Made by a program: the position numbers and the translations under genes
The notes under the pieces: generated by a model
What the model was told of the DNA's origin: nothing
The model's database searches: none
Seen by the model: the letters and a program-made list of their open reading frames with translations, nothing else
Shown: piece after piece, positions 44,529 to 53,313 of the stretch
How positions within the stretch are numbered: the first letter of the stretch is position 1
Layout of the letters: each line of letters begins with the position of its first letter
Source of the DNA: an uncultured Bacilli bacterium
Lineage (GTDB): Bacteria > Bacillota_I > Bacilli_A > RF39 > UBA660
Length of the DNA: 55,770 bases
Direction: 5' to 3'
Assembly (NCBI GenBank): GCA_934096735.1
Contig: CAKOMS010000005.1
Span: 1-55,770, forward strand

Positions 44529-46781
44529 ATGCAATCAAATGATATAATTGAAAAAGCAAAAAAACTTGGATTAGATACTGGAAGTAGCACCAGTCAAGAA
44601 GATAACTTGAGGTTAATTGCATCTCAAGTTGGTTTAGATGACTTTGATGCTACAAGTGATATGCAAGAACTTGAAAGCAGACTTGATGAACAATTAAGTA
44701 GTAAAATGGAAAATAGAGAAGATATTTCGAATGGATCAGATGGATTAAATGACTATAACGGAAGTGACTATAGAAATGATCAAATAAGAAATGAATCATT
44801 TGGTCAAAAAGAATATGATGCTGCTAAAAATAAAAATGGAGTGTATGATAAAAATCATTATAAAAGAAAACAAGAAGAATTAGATAATGCAGTAGAAGAT
44901 GCTAAAAAAGAAAAAGAAAAAACAACAAAAGATGTAACCAAAAAAGAAGGAAAAGTACCTGTAACTAGTCAAAAAAATAAAAATGTATTTGATAAAGCTA
45001 GGGATAATTTAAATCTTGCTAAAAGAAGACAAGATGCAATAACAAATAAATTAAATGCTGCAAAGGCAAATGCTTATAATATGACACATCCTGGCGAAGC
45101 TTTAAAAGATAAAGCCGAAGCTGCTGTAAAAGAAAAAGCTAAAGAAGTTGGTAAAAAAGCTGGAAATGCTGCTAAAAAAGGAGCAGCAAAGGCAGGTAAG
45201 GCAGCTGGAAAAGCAATAAGTACAGGTTTTAAAGCTTTAGCAAAAGTAATAGCATCAAATCCAATAGTGTTAGCAATAATTTTAGTGGTAGTATTAATAT
45301 TATTTATTTTATTATTCATGACGGGTGGAAAAACTACACCAGAAGGAAATTTTTATGGACTTATGGGATACGATTTATATGAAGGTGGTTGCAGTAGAGT
45401 ATCAGTTAATGGCGATTTAATTGATATTGAAGAATATATTTCAGTAGTTGTATCTAATGAAGTAGGTGGGATGCCTGATGAAATATTAAAAACTTTTGCA
45501 GTAGCAGCAAGAACTGTTTTAGTAATGGCAGATAATAAAGTGGAAGATGAAAATGGATGTTACTATAAAGTTACAGATACATCAGATTCTTTTCAAGTAT
45601 ATAATCCCTCTAAAGTATTTGATTCTGCAATAGCTGCAACAGAAGCCACAAGAGGAGTTATTATTACTGTAGATGGGAAAGCAAAAGCATATTATGATGC
45701 TTCATGTATGTACACTGCAGAACAAGCAAGAAGTGTAGATTCATCAAAAACATTTAATAGCAGTAAAATGTATTTAAAATATGGTAGTCTAACTATTGGA
45801 GGAAATAATTTTCAAGAAATAGATGAATCTAAAGTTAGTAGTATGAGAAGTTATAATACTTTTAGTACTTATATAAATTCTGCAAAAAGTGGTTCTCCAT
45901 GTCGAAGTAATCATGGATATGGAATAAGTGCAAATGGAGCAGCATACCTTTATGAAACAGAAAATAAAGATTGGAAAGGTATAATAAGTTATTATTATAA
46001 TGGGCAAGAATCTCTTCAATCTATTTATCAAGTTTTTGGAGTAAGTACTAATTGGACACAAGAAATAAGTACAGGATCTTCATCAACAATACCGACAACA
46101 ATAATGTCAACTCCAATAAGAAGTTTACTTTCAGATACACAATATAATGAATTAAATAACTTGATATTTGAATCTGTAAAAAACGCTGGTGTTGGTACAA
46201 GAGGAGCAATAGTAGCATCAGCAGTTACACCAATTAAATATTTAGCAGAAAACTTTAATGTTGTTATACCTTACACTATGGGTGGAGGTCACTACATGAC
46301 GATAACTAGTAGTTTAAATGGTAGCAATATTCAAAAAACTACTGCGACATATTATGGTGTAGACCCAGATTGGGGAACAAAAATAAGACATTCATATGGA
46401 GGAAGAACTTATTATAGTTATGGTCCTGACTGTTCATCTTGGGTTCCTTGGGTATACTATAATGCTGGAATAAATATGGGTCAAAAATCAGCAGGAGATT
46501 TTGTTAATCTTGGAACAAAACATACTTTAGGAGGATCATATATAGCACAACCAGGTGATATACTTGAAAATAGCCACCATGTTACTGTTGTAGTAGGAGT
46601 AGATACTGAAAATAGTACTTACTACATTGCACACGCAAGAGGAGGAGACTATGGTACAGTTATAACTCCAGTTAGTTTTAATTCATCAAATTATTATGCA
46701 GTAGATATGAGTGATTATATTTCAAAAAATATGAATAGTGGTTATGAATCAAATTATGGAAATGGGGTACTAAGTAATTAA
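44529..46781 (+). CDS. T4SS wall hydrolase: cytoplasmic coiled coil, membrane helix, SpoIID domain, NlpC/P60-type domain
   Basis: 750 residues. Residues 1-240 are charged, end Ala/Lys/Gly-rich and are predicted cytoplasmic. One membrane helix (about 245-267) follows. The SpoIID-like lytic transglycosylase domain (about 285-500) has EEYISVVVSNEVGG near 300 with the presumed catalytic Glu and FAVAARTVLVM. The C-terminal domain (about 560-745) looks like an NlpC/P60 or CHAP cysteine peptidase: GPDCSSWVPW (Cys635) and HHVTVVVG (His about 684). VirB1-like proteins of Gram-positive T4SSs open the wall with an SLT plus NlpC/P60 pair; here SpoIID replaces SLT. Confidence 0.88.
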   Translation: MQSNDIIEKAKKLGLDTGSSTSQEDNLRLIASQVGLDDFDATSDMQELESRLDEQLSSKMENREDISNGSDGLNDYNGSDYRNDQIRNESFGQKEYDAAKNKNGVYDKNHYKRKQEELDNAVEDAKKEKEKTTKDVTKKEGKVPVTSQKNKNVFDKARDNLNLAKRRQDAITNKLNAAKANAYNMTHPGEALKDKAEAAVKEKAKEVGKKAGNAAKKGAAKAGKAAGKAISTGFKALAKVIASNPIVLAIILVVVLILFILLFMTGGKTTPEGNFYGLMGYDLYEGGCSRVSVNGDLIDIEEYISVVVSNEVGGMPDEILKTFAVAARTVLVMADNKVEDENGCYYKVTDTSDSFQVYNPSKVFDSAIAATEATRGVIITVDGKAKAYYDASCMYTAEQARSVDSSKTFNSSKMYLKYGSLTIGGNNFQEIDESKVSSMRSYNTFSTYINSAKSGSPCRSNHGYGISANGAAYLYETENKDWKGIISYYYNGQESLQSIYQVFGVSTNWTQEISTGSSSTIPTTIMSTPIRSLLSDTQYNELNNLIFESVKNAGVGTRGAIVASAVTPIKYLAENFNVVIPYTMGGGHYMTITSSLNGSNIQKTTATYYGVDPDWGTKIRHSYGGRTYYSYGPDCSSWVPWVYYNAGINMGQKSAGDFVNLGTKHTLGGSYIAQPGDILENSHHVTVVVGVDTENSTYYIAHARGGDYGTVITPVSFNSSNYYAVDMSDYISKNMNSGYESNYGNGVLSN

Positions 46782-47566
46782 TGAAAAAAATTATTTTACT
46801 AATAGTGTGTATATTTACATTAACAGGATGTAATGTAGAGTATAATTTAAATATTGATAAATTTAATATAACAGAAAGTATAAATTTAACTTCTACTACA
46901 GAAGATGAAAATGAAGATATATCTGTATATAGTAAACCAATACAAGCATTTTTAAATACTGAAGATTATTCAGAATCAACTGAAGAAATTGAAGGAGTTT
47001 CATATTACAAAATTGAAAAAGATATATTTAATAATCCACATACAATGAACATAAATTACAAATTTTTAGTTAGTGAATTTAAAAAAAGTAATATAGCAAA
47101 TAATGCAGTATCAACATTTTCTGTAAAAGACACAAAAGATACATTACAAATTAATTCAGGAACTAATATTAAAGCCTTTAATTTAAATTCAGGTATAGAT
47201 AATTTAAAAGTGAAAATAACTTATGATGAAAATATTTATGAACTTGTAAAAAGTAATGCAGATACTACTGAAGGAAGTTCACTTATTTGGAATGTAACTA
47301 AAGAAACTTATAAGAAAAGTCCAATATCTGTTGAGTTAAAGAAAAAAGGAAGTAACAATAATAATCAAAGTAATAATAGTGACAAAAATAATAATCAAAA
47401 TAATAATAACAATAACAATAGTAATAAAAATAATAAAACAACAGATATTGTTATTGGAAATATAAAAATTAATAGAGTAGTTTTAATAGCTGGTATGTTA
47501 GGGGTATTCTTTCTAATAGTTATAATAGTAATTATAGTTAAACAAAATAGTAACAAAAACCTATAA
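46781..47566 (+). CDS. Lipoprotein with Asn-rich linker and C-terminal membrane helix
   Basis: 261 residues. A lipobox LTGC (Cys17) is followed by a beta-rich ectodomain (about 20-190), an Asn-dominated linker (about 192-222) and a membrane helix (about 233-255). It is thus tethered at both ends, which would arch the domain over the membrane. The domain vaguely resembles LppM-type lipoproteins. It overlaps the stop of the hydrolase gene (TAATG) and is probably an accessory part of the secretion machine. Confidence 0.75.
   Translation: MKKIILLIVCIFTLTGCNVEYNLNIDKFNITESINLTSTTEDENEDISVYSKPIQAFLNTEDYSESTEEIEGVSYYKIEKDIFNNPHTMNINYKFLVSEFKKSNIANNAVSTFSVKDTKDTLQINSGTNIKAFNLNSGIDNLKVKITYDENIYELVKSNADTTEGSSLIWNVTKETYKKSPISVELKKKGSNNNNQSNNSDKNNNQNNNNNNNSNKNNKTTDIVIGNIKINRVVLIAGMLGVFFLIVIIVIIVKQNSNKNL
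47352..47440 (+). repeat. Asn-codon low-complexity tract
   Basis: AAT/AAC-rich repeats encode the Asn linker of the lipoprotein. They are imperfect, so not an obvious slippage switch. Confidence 0.7.
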
Positions 47567-47612
47567 AAAAAATAATAGTTATAGTATAATATGTTTGTCT
47601 AGGGAGGTATTT

Positions 47613-49934
47613 ATGAAATTTAAAGTTGAACCAAAAGATTTTTTCTTATTCGGTATTTATTGTGCAATATTATTATATTTAAGTGCACTTGCTGTATCAA
47701 ACTTAATGAGTTTATTAAATGATGGAGTATTTTATGGACTTTTTCCATTAAGTGCATTTACTGAATATTTAATATTAACATTAGCATTATTTTTTGGAGC
47801 CTTAATAGTTATTTTTACAAGTGTATCATCATACATTTTTGAAAAGCAAAAAGATCATGGTATTGGTTTAAAAATAACTAAAGATAAACCAAGTGATGGA
47901 TATTCAAGATGGGCTAAAGAAAAAGAAATAAAAGAATCTAGTAATGTAGAAAAGATAGATCCTAGTGCAAAAGAATTAAAAGCGGCAGGAATACCTCTAA
48001 TTAATAATGGAAAAGAAATATGGGTTGATAATGGAGAATATCATAATTTAGTAATTGGTTCAACTGGTTCAGGTAAATCAGAAAGTTTAGTATTTCCAAT
48101 GGTAAATATTCTTGCTAAAAAAGGTGAAAGTATGATAATTACTGACCCTAAAGGAGAAATTTATCGTAAAACAGCAGAAAATTTAAAAAGTAGAGGATAT
48201 AAAATAATTATATTAAACTTCCGTGAACCAGAACATGGAAATGCATGGAATCCTCTATCTTTACCTTATAAATATTACAAAGAAGGAAATGTTGATAAAG
48301 CAACTGAATTATTAGATGACGTTGCATTAAATATTTTATATAATGAAAATAATAAAGGAGATTCAGACTTCTGGGAAAAAGGTGCATCAGATTATTTTTC
48401 AGGTCTTGCTTTAGGATTATTTAAAGATGCTAAAGAAACAGAAGTAAATTTAAATAGTATAAACTACATGAGTACAGTAGGAGAAGAAAAATATGGACCT
48501 GGTAACAACTACATAAAGGAATACTTTAATTTAAAAGGACCAAATTCTAATGAATACATGTTTGCAAGTACAACAATTAATGCCCCAAATGATACTAAAG
48601 GTGGTTTGCTATCAACATTTAGACAAAAAATAAGAATGTTTTCTACACGTGAACAATTATCAGAAATGCTAAGTCATAGTGACTTTGATATGAGAGATAT
48701 AGGTCGTGGAAAAACAGCAGTATTTATGATTATTCATGATGAAAAGAAAACTTATCATAGTTTAATGACAATATTTATTAAACAATGTTATGAAACACTT
48801 ATCGATGTAGCGCAACAAAATGGAGGAAAATTACAATATAGAACTAATTTTATACTTGATGAATTTGCCAACATGCCTCCTTTAAAAGATGTAGATAGTA
48901 TGGTTTCAGCAGCTCGTTCAAGAGACATTAGATTTACATTTATAATCCAAAACTTTGCTCAATTAAATGACGTTTACGGTGAACAAGTAGCACAAGTTAT
49001 TAAAGGTAACTGTGGTAATTTAATATATTTAATAAGTACTGAATTAAAAGCACTTGAAGAAATTAGTAAAATGTGTGGAGAAGTAAAATCGAAAGAAAAA
49101 GATAAAACAGCATCAACTCCGTTAATAACAGTATCAGATTTGCAAAAATTAAAATTAGGAGAAGCAATAATAATTCGTTTAAGAATGAATCCATTTAAAA
49201 CTAAATATGCTCCAAACTTTAAAATTGACTGGGGTGATACATTCCCAGAAGCAAGTTATCCAACAAGAAAGGTAACTCAAGTTGAACTATTTGATTTAAA
49301 AAAATATGTTACTGAAGAAAAAAGAAAGAAAATGTTATCATCAATGCCTGGAGAAAATAATAATTTAGAAAACATTAAAAATGAATTTGATATTCCAAAA
49401 ACTCCAATGTTTAATGATTATATGCCAAATAAAGCCCCCAGTGGAGGTTTAAGAGGTATGGATATTGATGCAATGATGAAAGATATTGATAGAAAATTAA
49501 AAGAACTTGATGAAGAAGAGGCAAGACAAAAAGAAGAATTAAAAAAAGAAAGTGAAATTAAAGAAAATAAAATTGTTGAACCTTTAATAAAAGAAGAAAA
49601 TAATAATTTATCAGGTTTAGAAAAAAATCCATTTGCAATAAAAGATACTAATGAATCAAATAAAAATAAGCTGGAAGAAACCGAAAAAAAATTAAATAAT
49701 TTAGATGAAATAGAAAAAAAACAAAAAGAAAAATTAAAAGAAGAAAGTAAAGAATTAGAAAATATTAATTTATCTTTTGATTTTGATGACGAAGAATTAG
49801 AAAATGCCGAAAAGAAAGATACAAAAAATACTGAAAAACCAAAAGTAAATGTTGATGTTGACAGTGTTATTGTTAACGAAAATGTAATTACAGACGACGA
49901 ATTTTTTGACGACTTTTTCGGAGACGACGAATAA
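47613..49934 (+). CDS. VirD4/TraG-type T4SS coupling protein
   Basis: About 773 residues. ATG 47613 is chosen because AGGGAGG stands at 47601-47607; the upstream in-frame TTG at 47595 would place that site inside the gene. Two membrane helices (about 8-30 and 50-75) precede the ATPase: Walker A GSTGSGKSESLV near 149, ITDPKGEIYRKT near 176 and Walker B FILDEFANMP near 413. The last 200 residues are charged coiled coil ending in an acidic cluster (DDFFGDDE), a likely substrate or partner docking tail. Coupling proteins select the secreted DNA or protein; no relaxase is encoded nearby. Confidence 0.93.
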   Translation: MKFKVEPKDFFLFGIYCAILLYLSALAVSNLMSLLNDGVFYGLFPLSAFTEYLILTLALFFGALIVIFTSVSSYIFEKQKDHGIGLKITKDKPSDGYSRWAKEKEIKESSNVEKIDPSAKELKAAGIPLINNGKEIWVDNGEYHNLVIGSTGSGKSESLVFPMVNILAKKGESMIITDPKGEIYRKTAENLKSRGYKIIILNFREPEHGNAWNPLSLPYKYYKEGNVDKATELLDDVALNILYNENNKGDSDFWEKGASDYFSGLALGLFKDAKETEVNLNSINYMSTVGEEKYGPGNNYIKEYFNLKGPNSNEYMFASTTINAPNDTKGGLLSTFRQKIRMFSTREQLSEMLSHSDFDMRDIGRGKTAVFMIIHDEKKTYHSLMTIFIKQCYETLIDVAQQNGGKLQYRTNFILDEFANMPPLKDVDSMVSAARSRDIRFTFIIQNFAQLNDVYGEQVAQVIKGNCGNLIYLISTELKALEEISKMCGEVKSKEKDKTASTPLITVSDLQKLKLGEAIIIRLRMNPFKTKYAPNFKIDWGDTFPEASYPTRKVTQVELFDLKKYVTEEKRKKMLSSMPGENNNLENIKNEFDIPKTPMFNDYMPNKAPSGGLRGMDIDAMMKDIDRKLKELDEEEARQKEELKKESEIKENKIVEPLIKEENNNLSGLEKNPFAIKDTNESNKNKLEETEKKLNNLDEIEKKQKEKLKEESKELENINLSFDFDDEELENAEKKDTKNTEKPKVNVDVDSVIVNENVITDDEFFDDFFGDDE

Positions 49935-49937
49935 CAC

Positions 49938-49965
49938 AAAGTCCTATAACTTTTTATAGGACTTT
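49938..49965 (+). terminator. Terminator at the end of the pilus/T4SS locus
   Basis: AAAGTCCTATA (49938-49948) pairs with TATAGGACTTT (49955-49965); a weak U-tract follows. Confidence 0.85.
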
Positions 49966-50013
49966 ATTATATGTAATAAAATATAAATAACATATAATAC
50001 TATGGTGGACTAT

Positions 50014-50271
50014 ATGAAAAGTATATTTGAATATGAATATTCTCCCAACATGGGTATTTTAATAGATGTAAAACATCCAGAAGATTATAAAATAAATCAT
50101 AATCCTTATAGTATTAATATTTATTATGATAGACTTTTATTAAATCATAAAACATTACTTGATAAAAATAAAAAATATTTTATTATTTGTGAAAAAGGAC
50201 ATAAAAGTAAGCAAGCAGTTAGAATACTCTCGTTTTACGGTTATGATGTAACATATGTTATAAACTCGTGA
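50014..50271 (+). CDS. Small rhodanese-domain protein
   Basis: 85 residues, a single rhodanese fold. ILIDVKHPEDYK is the typical entry strand and the active loop is ICEKGHKSKQA, with the catalytic Cys present. Predicted to handle sulfane sulfur or act as a thiol sensor. ATG 50014 follows GGTGG and a TATAAT at 49993-49998; the in-frame ATG at 50002 would lie before the likely transcription start. Ends in TGA. Confidence 0.82.
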   Translation: MKSIFEYEYSPNMGILIDVKHPEDYKINHNPYSINIYYDRLLLNHKTLLDKNKKYFIICEKGHKSKQAVRILSFYGYDVTYVINS

Positions 50272-50277
50272 TTTTTC

Positions 50278-50313
50278 CACATACTTATATTATAATAAGT
50301 ATGTGATTTTTTT
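50278..50313 (+). terminator. Hairpin terminator abutting the next start codon
   Basis: CACATACTTAT (50278-50288) pairs with ATAAGTATGTG (50295-50305), then a seven-T run ending directly at ATG 50314. A TATAAT lies in the loop/right arm (50291-50296). Confidence 0.8.
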
Positions 50314-50901
50314 ATGGAAGAAGTATTTACAAAATTATATGAATTATTAATGGGTATAATAGAAAGTTCATCAATATATGGACCTTTATTTGCATGCTTT
50401 CTAATAATGATTGAATCAATATTACCAATTCTTCCTTTATTTGTCTTTATTACCATAGTATTTATTGCTTATGGATATGTAATTGGTTTTATTATATCAT
50501 ATATTTTAACAGTAATAGGTTGTAGTTTAGCATTCTTTTTATGTAGATATATTTTTAAAGACTTATTTAAAAAGAAAGTAAGAAAGAATCCATCATTTGA
50601 TAAAATTATGAAAAAAGTAGATAAAATAAAATTATCTACATTAGTAACTTTAATAGTGATACCATTTACACCAGCTTTTATGATAAATATTGCTTGTGCA
50701 CTTTCAGATATGAAATATAAAAAGTTTTTAGTAGCAGCTTTAATAGGAAAACCATTCTTAGTATTTTTCTGGGGATTTATTGGAACCAGTCTATTAGAAA
50801 GTTTAAAAAATCCAAAAATTCTTGTAGTAATATTAATTATGTTATTAATTTCATATATAATAAGTAAAATTTTAATGAAAAAAATGTCTTTAGAGGATTA
50901 A
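50314..50901 (+). CDS. VTT/DedA-TVP38 family membrane protein
   Basis: 195 residues with five to six hydrophobic segments. It has the re-entrant motif region ESILPILPLFVFITI, the FFLCRYIFKDL helix and the TPAFMINIACALSDMKYKKF segment with its Pro, typical of the SNARE-associated/VTT family. Members are lipid scramblases or flippases for phospholipid and undecaprenyl phosphate recycling. No ribosome site is visible since the terminator U-run touches the ATG; either the mRNA is near-leaderless or translation starts at Met13 (MGIIESS). Confidence 0.85.
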   Translation: MEEVFTKLYELLMGIIESSSIYGPLFACFLIMIESILPILPLFVFITIVFIAYGYVIGFIISYILTVIGCSLAFFLCRYIFKDLFKKKVRKNPSFDKIMKKVDKIKLSTLVTLIVIPFTPAFMINIACALSDMKYKKFLVAALIGKPFLVFFWGFIGTSLLESLKNPKILVVILIMLLISYIISKILMKKMSLED

Positions 50902-50947
50902 TTTGAGTAAATTCTCTGTAAAAATACATAATTTGACAAATAAAACT

Positions 50948-50976
50948 TTGCATTTCCTTTAAAATCATTGTATAGT
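50948..50976 (+). promoter_or_regulatory. Promoter of the 51003 operon
   Basis: TTGCAT (50948-50953), 17-bp spacer, TATAGT (50971-50976). Confidence 0.7.
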
Positions 50977-50992
50977 ATTATTAGATACTATA
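50971..50992. promoter_or_regulatory. Perfect dyad over the -10 and start site, possible operator
   Basis: TATAGTAT, 6-nt spacer, ATACTATA. It covers the -10 box and the likely transcription start, a usual place for a repressor. It could also form a small hairpin in the leader. Confidence 0.45.
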
Positions 50993-51002
50993 AGGAGATA
51001 AT

Positions 51003-52067
51003 ATGGAAGATGTTGAAATGATTCTTAAAACTAATAGTGACAGAAGACCTATTGCTAATTATATTATTAATAAGTTTAAAGAGATTACTGGAAGTGTTAA
51101 TGCTGATGAATTATCTAACGAAGATTTAAAAAAACTAGTTGATTATATTCAAGCACATCATATCACGGCCAGTGAAGTTGAAAGAGGTCTAATTGACAAT
51201 TATATTGTTTTTAATTTGAAAAGAATTGTTGATAGAGATAATTCTGTAAAAAAAACAAATGAAACTCCTAAAAAAGTTCCATTTAAAGCAAGAAAAAAAG
51301 GTATATCAAAAATTATAATTGCACTTTCAATATCGGCAACTATTTTAGTTGGTGGTTCTATTTTAGTAGATAATGCTTCTTTAAAAACAACAACAGATAA
51401 AGAAATTGGAGAATATATTGGTATGATTGCTAGTGAACCTGGTAGTGAAGATTTTATTCATCAAAGAAATATACCAATACAGAATAAAGAACTAGCTAAT
51501 GCAAATCTTGATAATAGTGAAAGAAATATATTTTATAACACAAGTGGAATGGCAAGAGATATAATGACAGTATGTACTTATAATCCCGATTTATTTGATA
51601 TAACTCTATATAATTGTTATTTTGAATCAGAAAATAGATTAACAACAATGGATCGTGTTTTAAAAGAATTGCAAAATGTATTTGGTAATGAAGAAAGTAT
51701 TAAATATAATTTAAGTTTATGTGATAGATATATAAACGATAATGATATGGAAAAATATGTAAGTACATTTAAAAATATTTATGAAAGCATAAAAGATTAT
51801 AGATGTTTCTTAGATTACATGTCTTCTAAAACAAATAGTATCGCATCACCTGAAGTTAAATCTGCTATAGAGGAATATCTAAGTAAAGAAAGAGTAGAGG
51901 GCTCTAGTTATAATGCTTTAAGTGAAGAATCAAAACGTACAGTGGATGAATTAAGAGATTTATATAAAAATAATAAAAAAGCATTATATAAAGATTATGG
52001 AGAAGAATTAAAAGATATTGCAACGTCACTACAAGATGCTGATCCTGCAGTAGGAGGTAGACAATGA
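51003..52067 (+). CDS. Membrane-anchored protein, function unknown
   Basis: 354 residues, not recognised. A soluble helical domain (about 1-90) lies before a basic stretch and a single membrane helix (about 103-122). A mostly helical domain of 230 residues then lies on the other side. Since the N-terminal part precedes a basic linker, N-in/C-out topology is likely. AAGGAGAT supports ATG 51003. It overlaps the DUF1292 gene by 4 nt. Confidence 0.7.
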   Translation: MEDVEMILKTNSDRRPIANYIINKFKEITGSVNADELSNEDLKKLVDYIQAHHITASEVERGLIDNYIVFNLKRIVDRDNSVKKTNETPKKVPFKARKKGISKIIIALSISATILVGGSILVDNASLKTTTDKEIGEYIGMIASEPGSEDFIHQRNIPIQNKELANANLDNSERNIFYNTSGMARDIMTVCTYNPDLFDITLYNCYFESENRLTTMDRVLKELQNVFGNEESIKYNLSLCDRYINDNDMEKYVSTFKNIYESIKDYRCFLDYMSSKTNSIASPEVKSAIEEYLSKERVEGSSYNALSEESKRTVDELRDLYKNNKKALYKDYGEELKDIATSLQDADPAVGGRQ

Positions 52068-52312
52068 TAGATATGAATGTTGTAACTCTTGAAGATAATA
52101 AAGAATACATGATTATCGGAGCAGAGGAAGTAGATAATAAAAAATATATTATTTTGACAAACGAAGAAGAACCTGAAAAATTAGTGGTAAGAAGAATTAT
52201 AACAGAAAATAATGAAGATTTTTTAGTCAAATTAGATACAAAAGATGAATATGATAAAGTTATTTATAATTACTATGAAGAATATAAAAGGAGAAATGAA
52301 AATGAAAAGTAA
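52064..52312 (+). CDS. DUF1292 family protein
   Basis: 82 residues. Matches the DUF1292 family (YrzB-like): VTLEDNKEYMIIGAEEVDNK near 7-26, YIILTNEEEPEKLVVRRI and an acidic C-terminal half. Small cytoplasmic protein, role not established. It overlaps its neighbours on both sides (ATGA before; the next gene starts inside it). Confidence 0.85.
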   Translation: MIDMNVVTLEDNKEYMIIGAEEVDNKKYIILTNEEEPEKLVVRRIITENNEDFLVKLDTKDEYDKVIYNYYEEYKRRNENEK

Positions 52313-52763
52313 TAAAAGTGTAATGCTGGGACTACTTATTATAATAGTAGTATCTTTTGCAACTGGATGTTTATTTTATAATCTATTAGAACCAAAAGAT
52401 TTTAAAGATCATTTTGCAGCATTAGGATATAGTATAAGTGATACAGAAGAAGGAAAATATGAATCAAAATCATATTTAGTAGCAACTAAAGAAGATATGC
52501 CATTTAAAATAGAATACTATGAATTTGATAATGATAATTCAGCAAAAATAGCATATAAAAAATATGAAAAAGAAATTCCACTTATGATTTCAACTGATTC
52601 AACAAATAATGAAACTTCTGGAGCATTTATGACAAAAATGGTTGTTAAAAGTGAAAAAGAATACATTATAATTTCTAGAGTAAAAAACACCTTAATTTTT
52701 ATTCAAGGAACAACTGAATACGAAAATGAAATTAATACATTATTAGATGATATTAAATATTAA
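52302..52763 (+). CDS. Membrane-anchored exported protein, function unknown
   Basis: 153 residues from ATG 52302, chosen because GGAG (52290-52293) lies 8 nt before it; an ATG at 52296 is too close. An N-terminal hydrophobic helix (about 7-25) contains a Cys (FATGC) that fits a lipobox only poorly. The small alpha/beta ectodomain is not recognised. Last gene of the 51003 operon. Confidence 0.75.
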   Translation: MKSNKSVMLGLLIIIVVSFATGCLFYNLLEPKDFKDHFAALGYSISDTEEGKYESKSYLVATKEDMPFKIEYYEFDNDNSAKIAYKKYEKEIPLMISTDSTNNETSGAFMTKMVVKSEKEYIIISRVKNTLIFIQGTTEYENEINTLLDDIKY

Positions 52764-52789
52764 AATAAAGTTCTAGATAATCTAGTGGG

Positions 52790-52819
52790 GAGATAGCATG
52801 AAAATGTTATCTCTTTTTT
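52790..52819 (+). terminator. Terminator of the 51003 operon
   Basis: GAGATAGCAT (52790-52799), GAAA loop, ATGTTATCTC (52804-52813) with one G-U pair, then six Ts. Confidence 0.88.
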
Positions 52820-52953
52820 GAATAATAAAATTTATAGTAAGATGTGATAAAAAAATATATGAATGAATTAGCAAAATATTAGATGTAAATTTCAATATCA
52901 TAACTAAAAAAAGTCAAAGAAGACATAAAAATAGAAAAAGTTCTCTCGAACTA
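52820..52953. other. Spacer without supported gene
   Basis: Translation in two adjoining frames around 52860-52925 gives fragments resembling a small regulator, but stops interrupt it. Nothing else is seen. Confidence 0.3.
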
Positions 52954-52991
52954 AAAAAATACTTTCGTGTCTCAAACAGAAAGTATTTTTT
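52954..52991. terminator. Terminator for the CotF-like pair (minus strand), bidirectional form
   Basis: AAAAAATACTTTC (52954-52966) pairs with GAAAGTATTTTTT (52979-52991). Confidence 0.82.
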
Positions 52992-52998
52992 AATACAA

Positions 52999-53313
52999 TT
53001 ATTTATCTAAATTAACAAGTTCATTATTAAGAGTTTTAAGTTCTTTTTTAATTTTAGTACTAGTAGCAGCTTCTATTGGATACCATCCATTTTTAAAAGC
53101 AAGTTCATAACATTTTCTTTGCCTATGAGACATTTCTAAAAACATTTTTTCAAATATATTATATAACTTTTCATTAGATAACTCAGTTAACATGACAACT
53201 AAATTTTTTTCCATATCTTTTAATAATACCAATAAATGAGTTAAATAATCTTTATCATTTAATTCAATTCCTTTACTTACTTCAGTTTCTGGATTAGTAA
53301 TTTTATTATTCAT
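52999..53313 (-). CDS. Coat F (CotF)-like protein
   Basis: 104 residues, helical. The DYLTHLLVLLKDMEKNLVVM helix and the closing FKNGWYPIEAATSTKI match the C-terminal mark of the CotF family (GWYP-x-E-A). In spore formers these are coat or late sporulation proteins; relatives also occur in non-sporulating Bacillota. Its start overlaps the end of the second CotF-like gene by 8 nt. Whether this organism sporulates cannot be told from the window. Confidence 0.72.
   Translation of the reverse strand: MNNKITNPETEVSKGIELNDKDYLTHLLVLLKDMEKNLVVMLTELSNEKLYNIFEKMFLEMSHRQRKCYELAFKNGWYPIEAATSTKIKKELKTLNNELVNLDK

Noticed and set aside
47352..47440. CRISPR-like or slippage repeat
   Set aside because: Imperfect Asn codons encoding a linker; no regular repeat-spacer units. 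No CRISPR array and no tRNA or rRNA gene was seen anywhere in the window.
26131..49934. Calling the locus an ICE or plasmid transfer region
   Set aside because: No relaxase, integrase, replication gene or att-like boundary is visible, and the flanking genes look chromosomal.
49418..49939. Minus-strand Ser/Phe-rich open frame of 173 codons
   Set aside because: Antisense of the Glu/Lys-rich tail of the VirD4-like protein.
52855..52960. Possible decayed helix-turn-helix gene
   Set aside because: The similarity rests on a short stretch across a frame change with stops on both sides; too weak to call.
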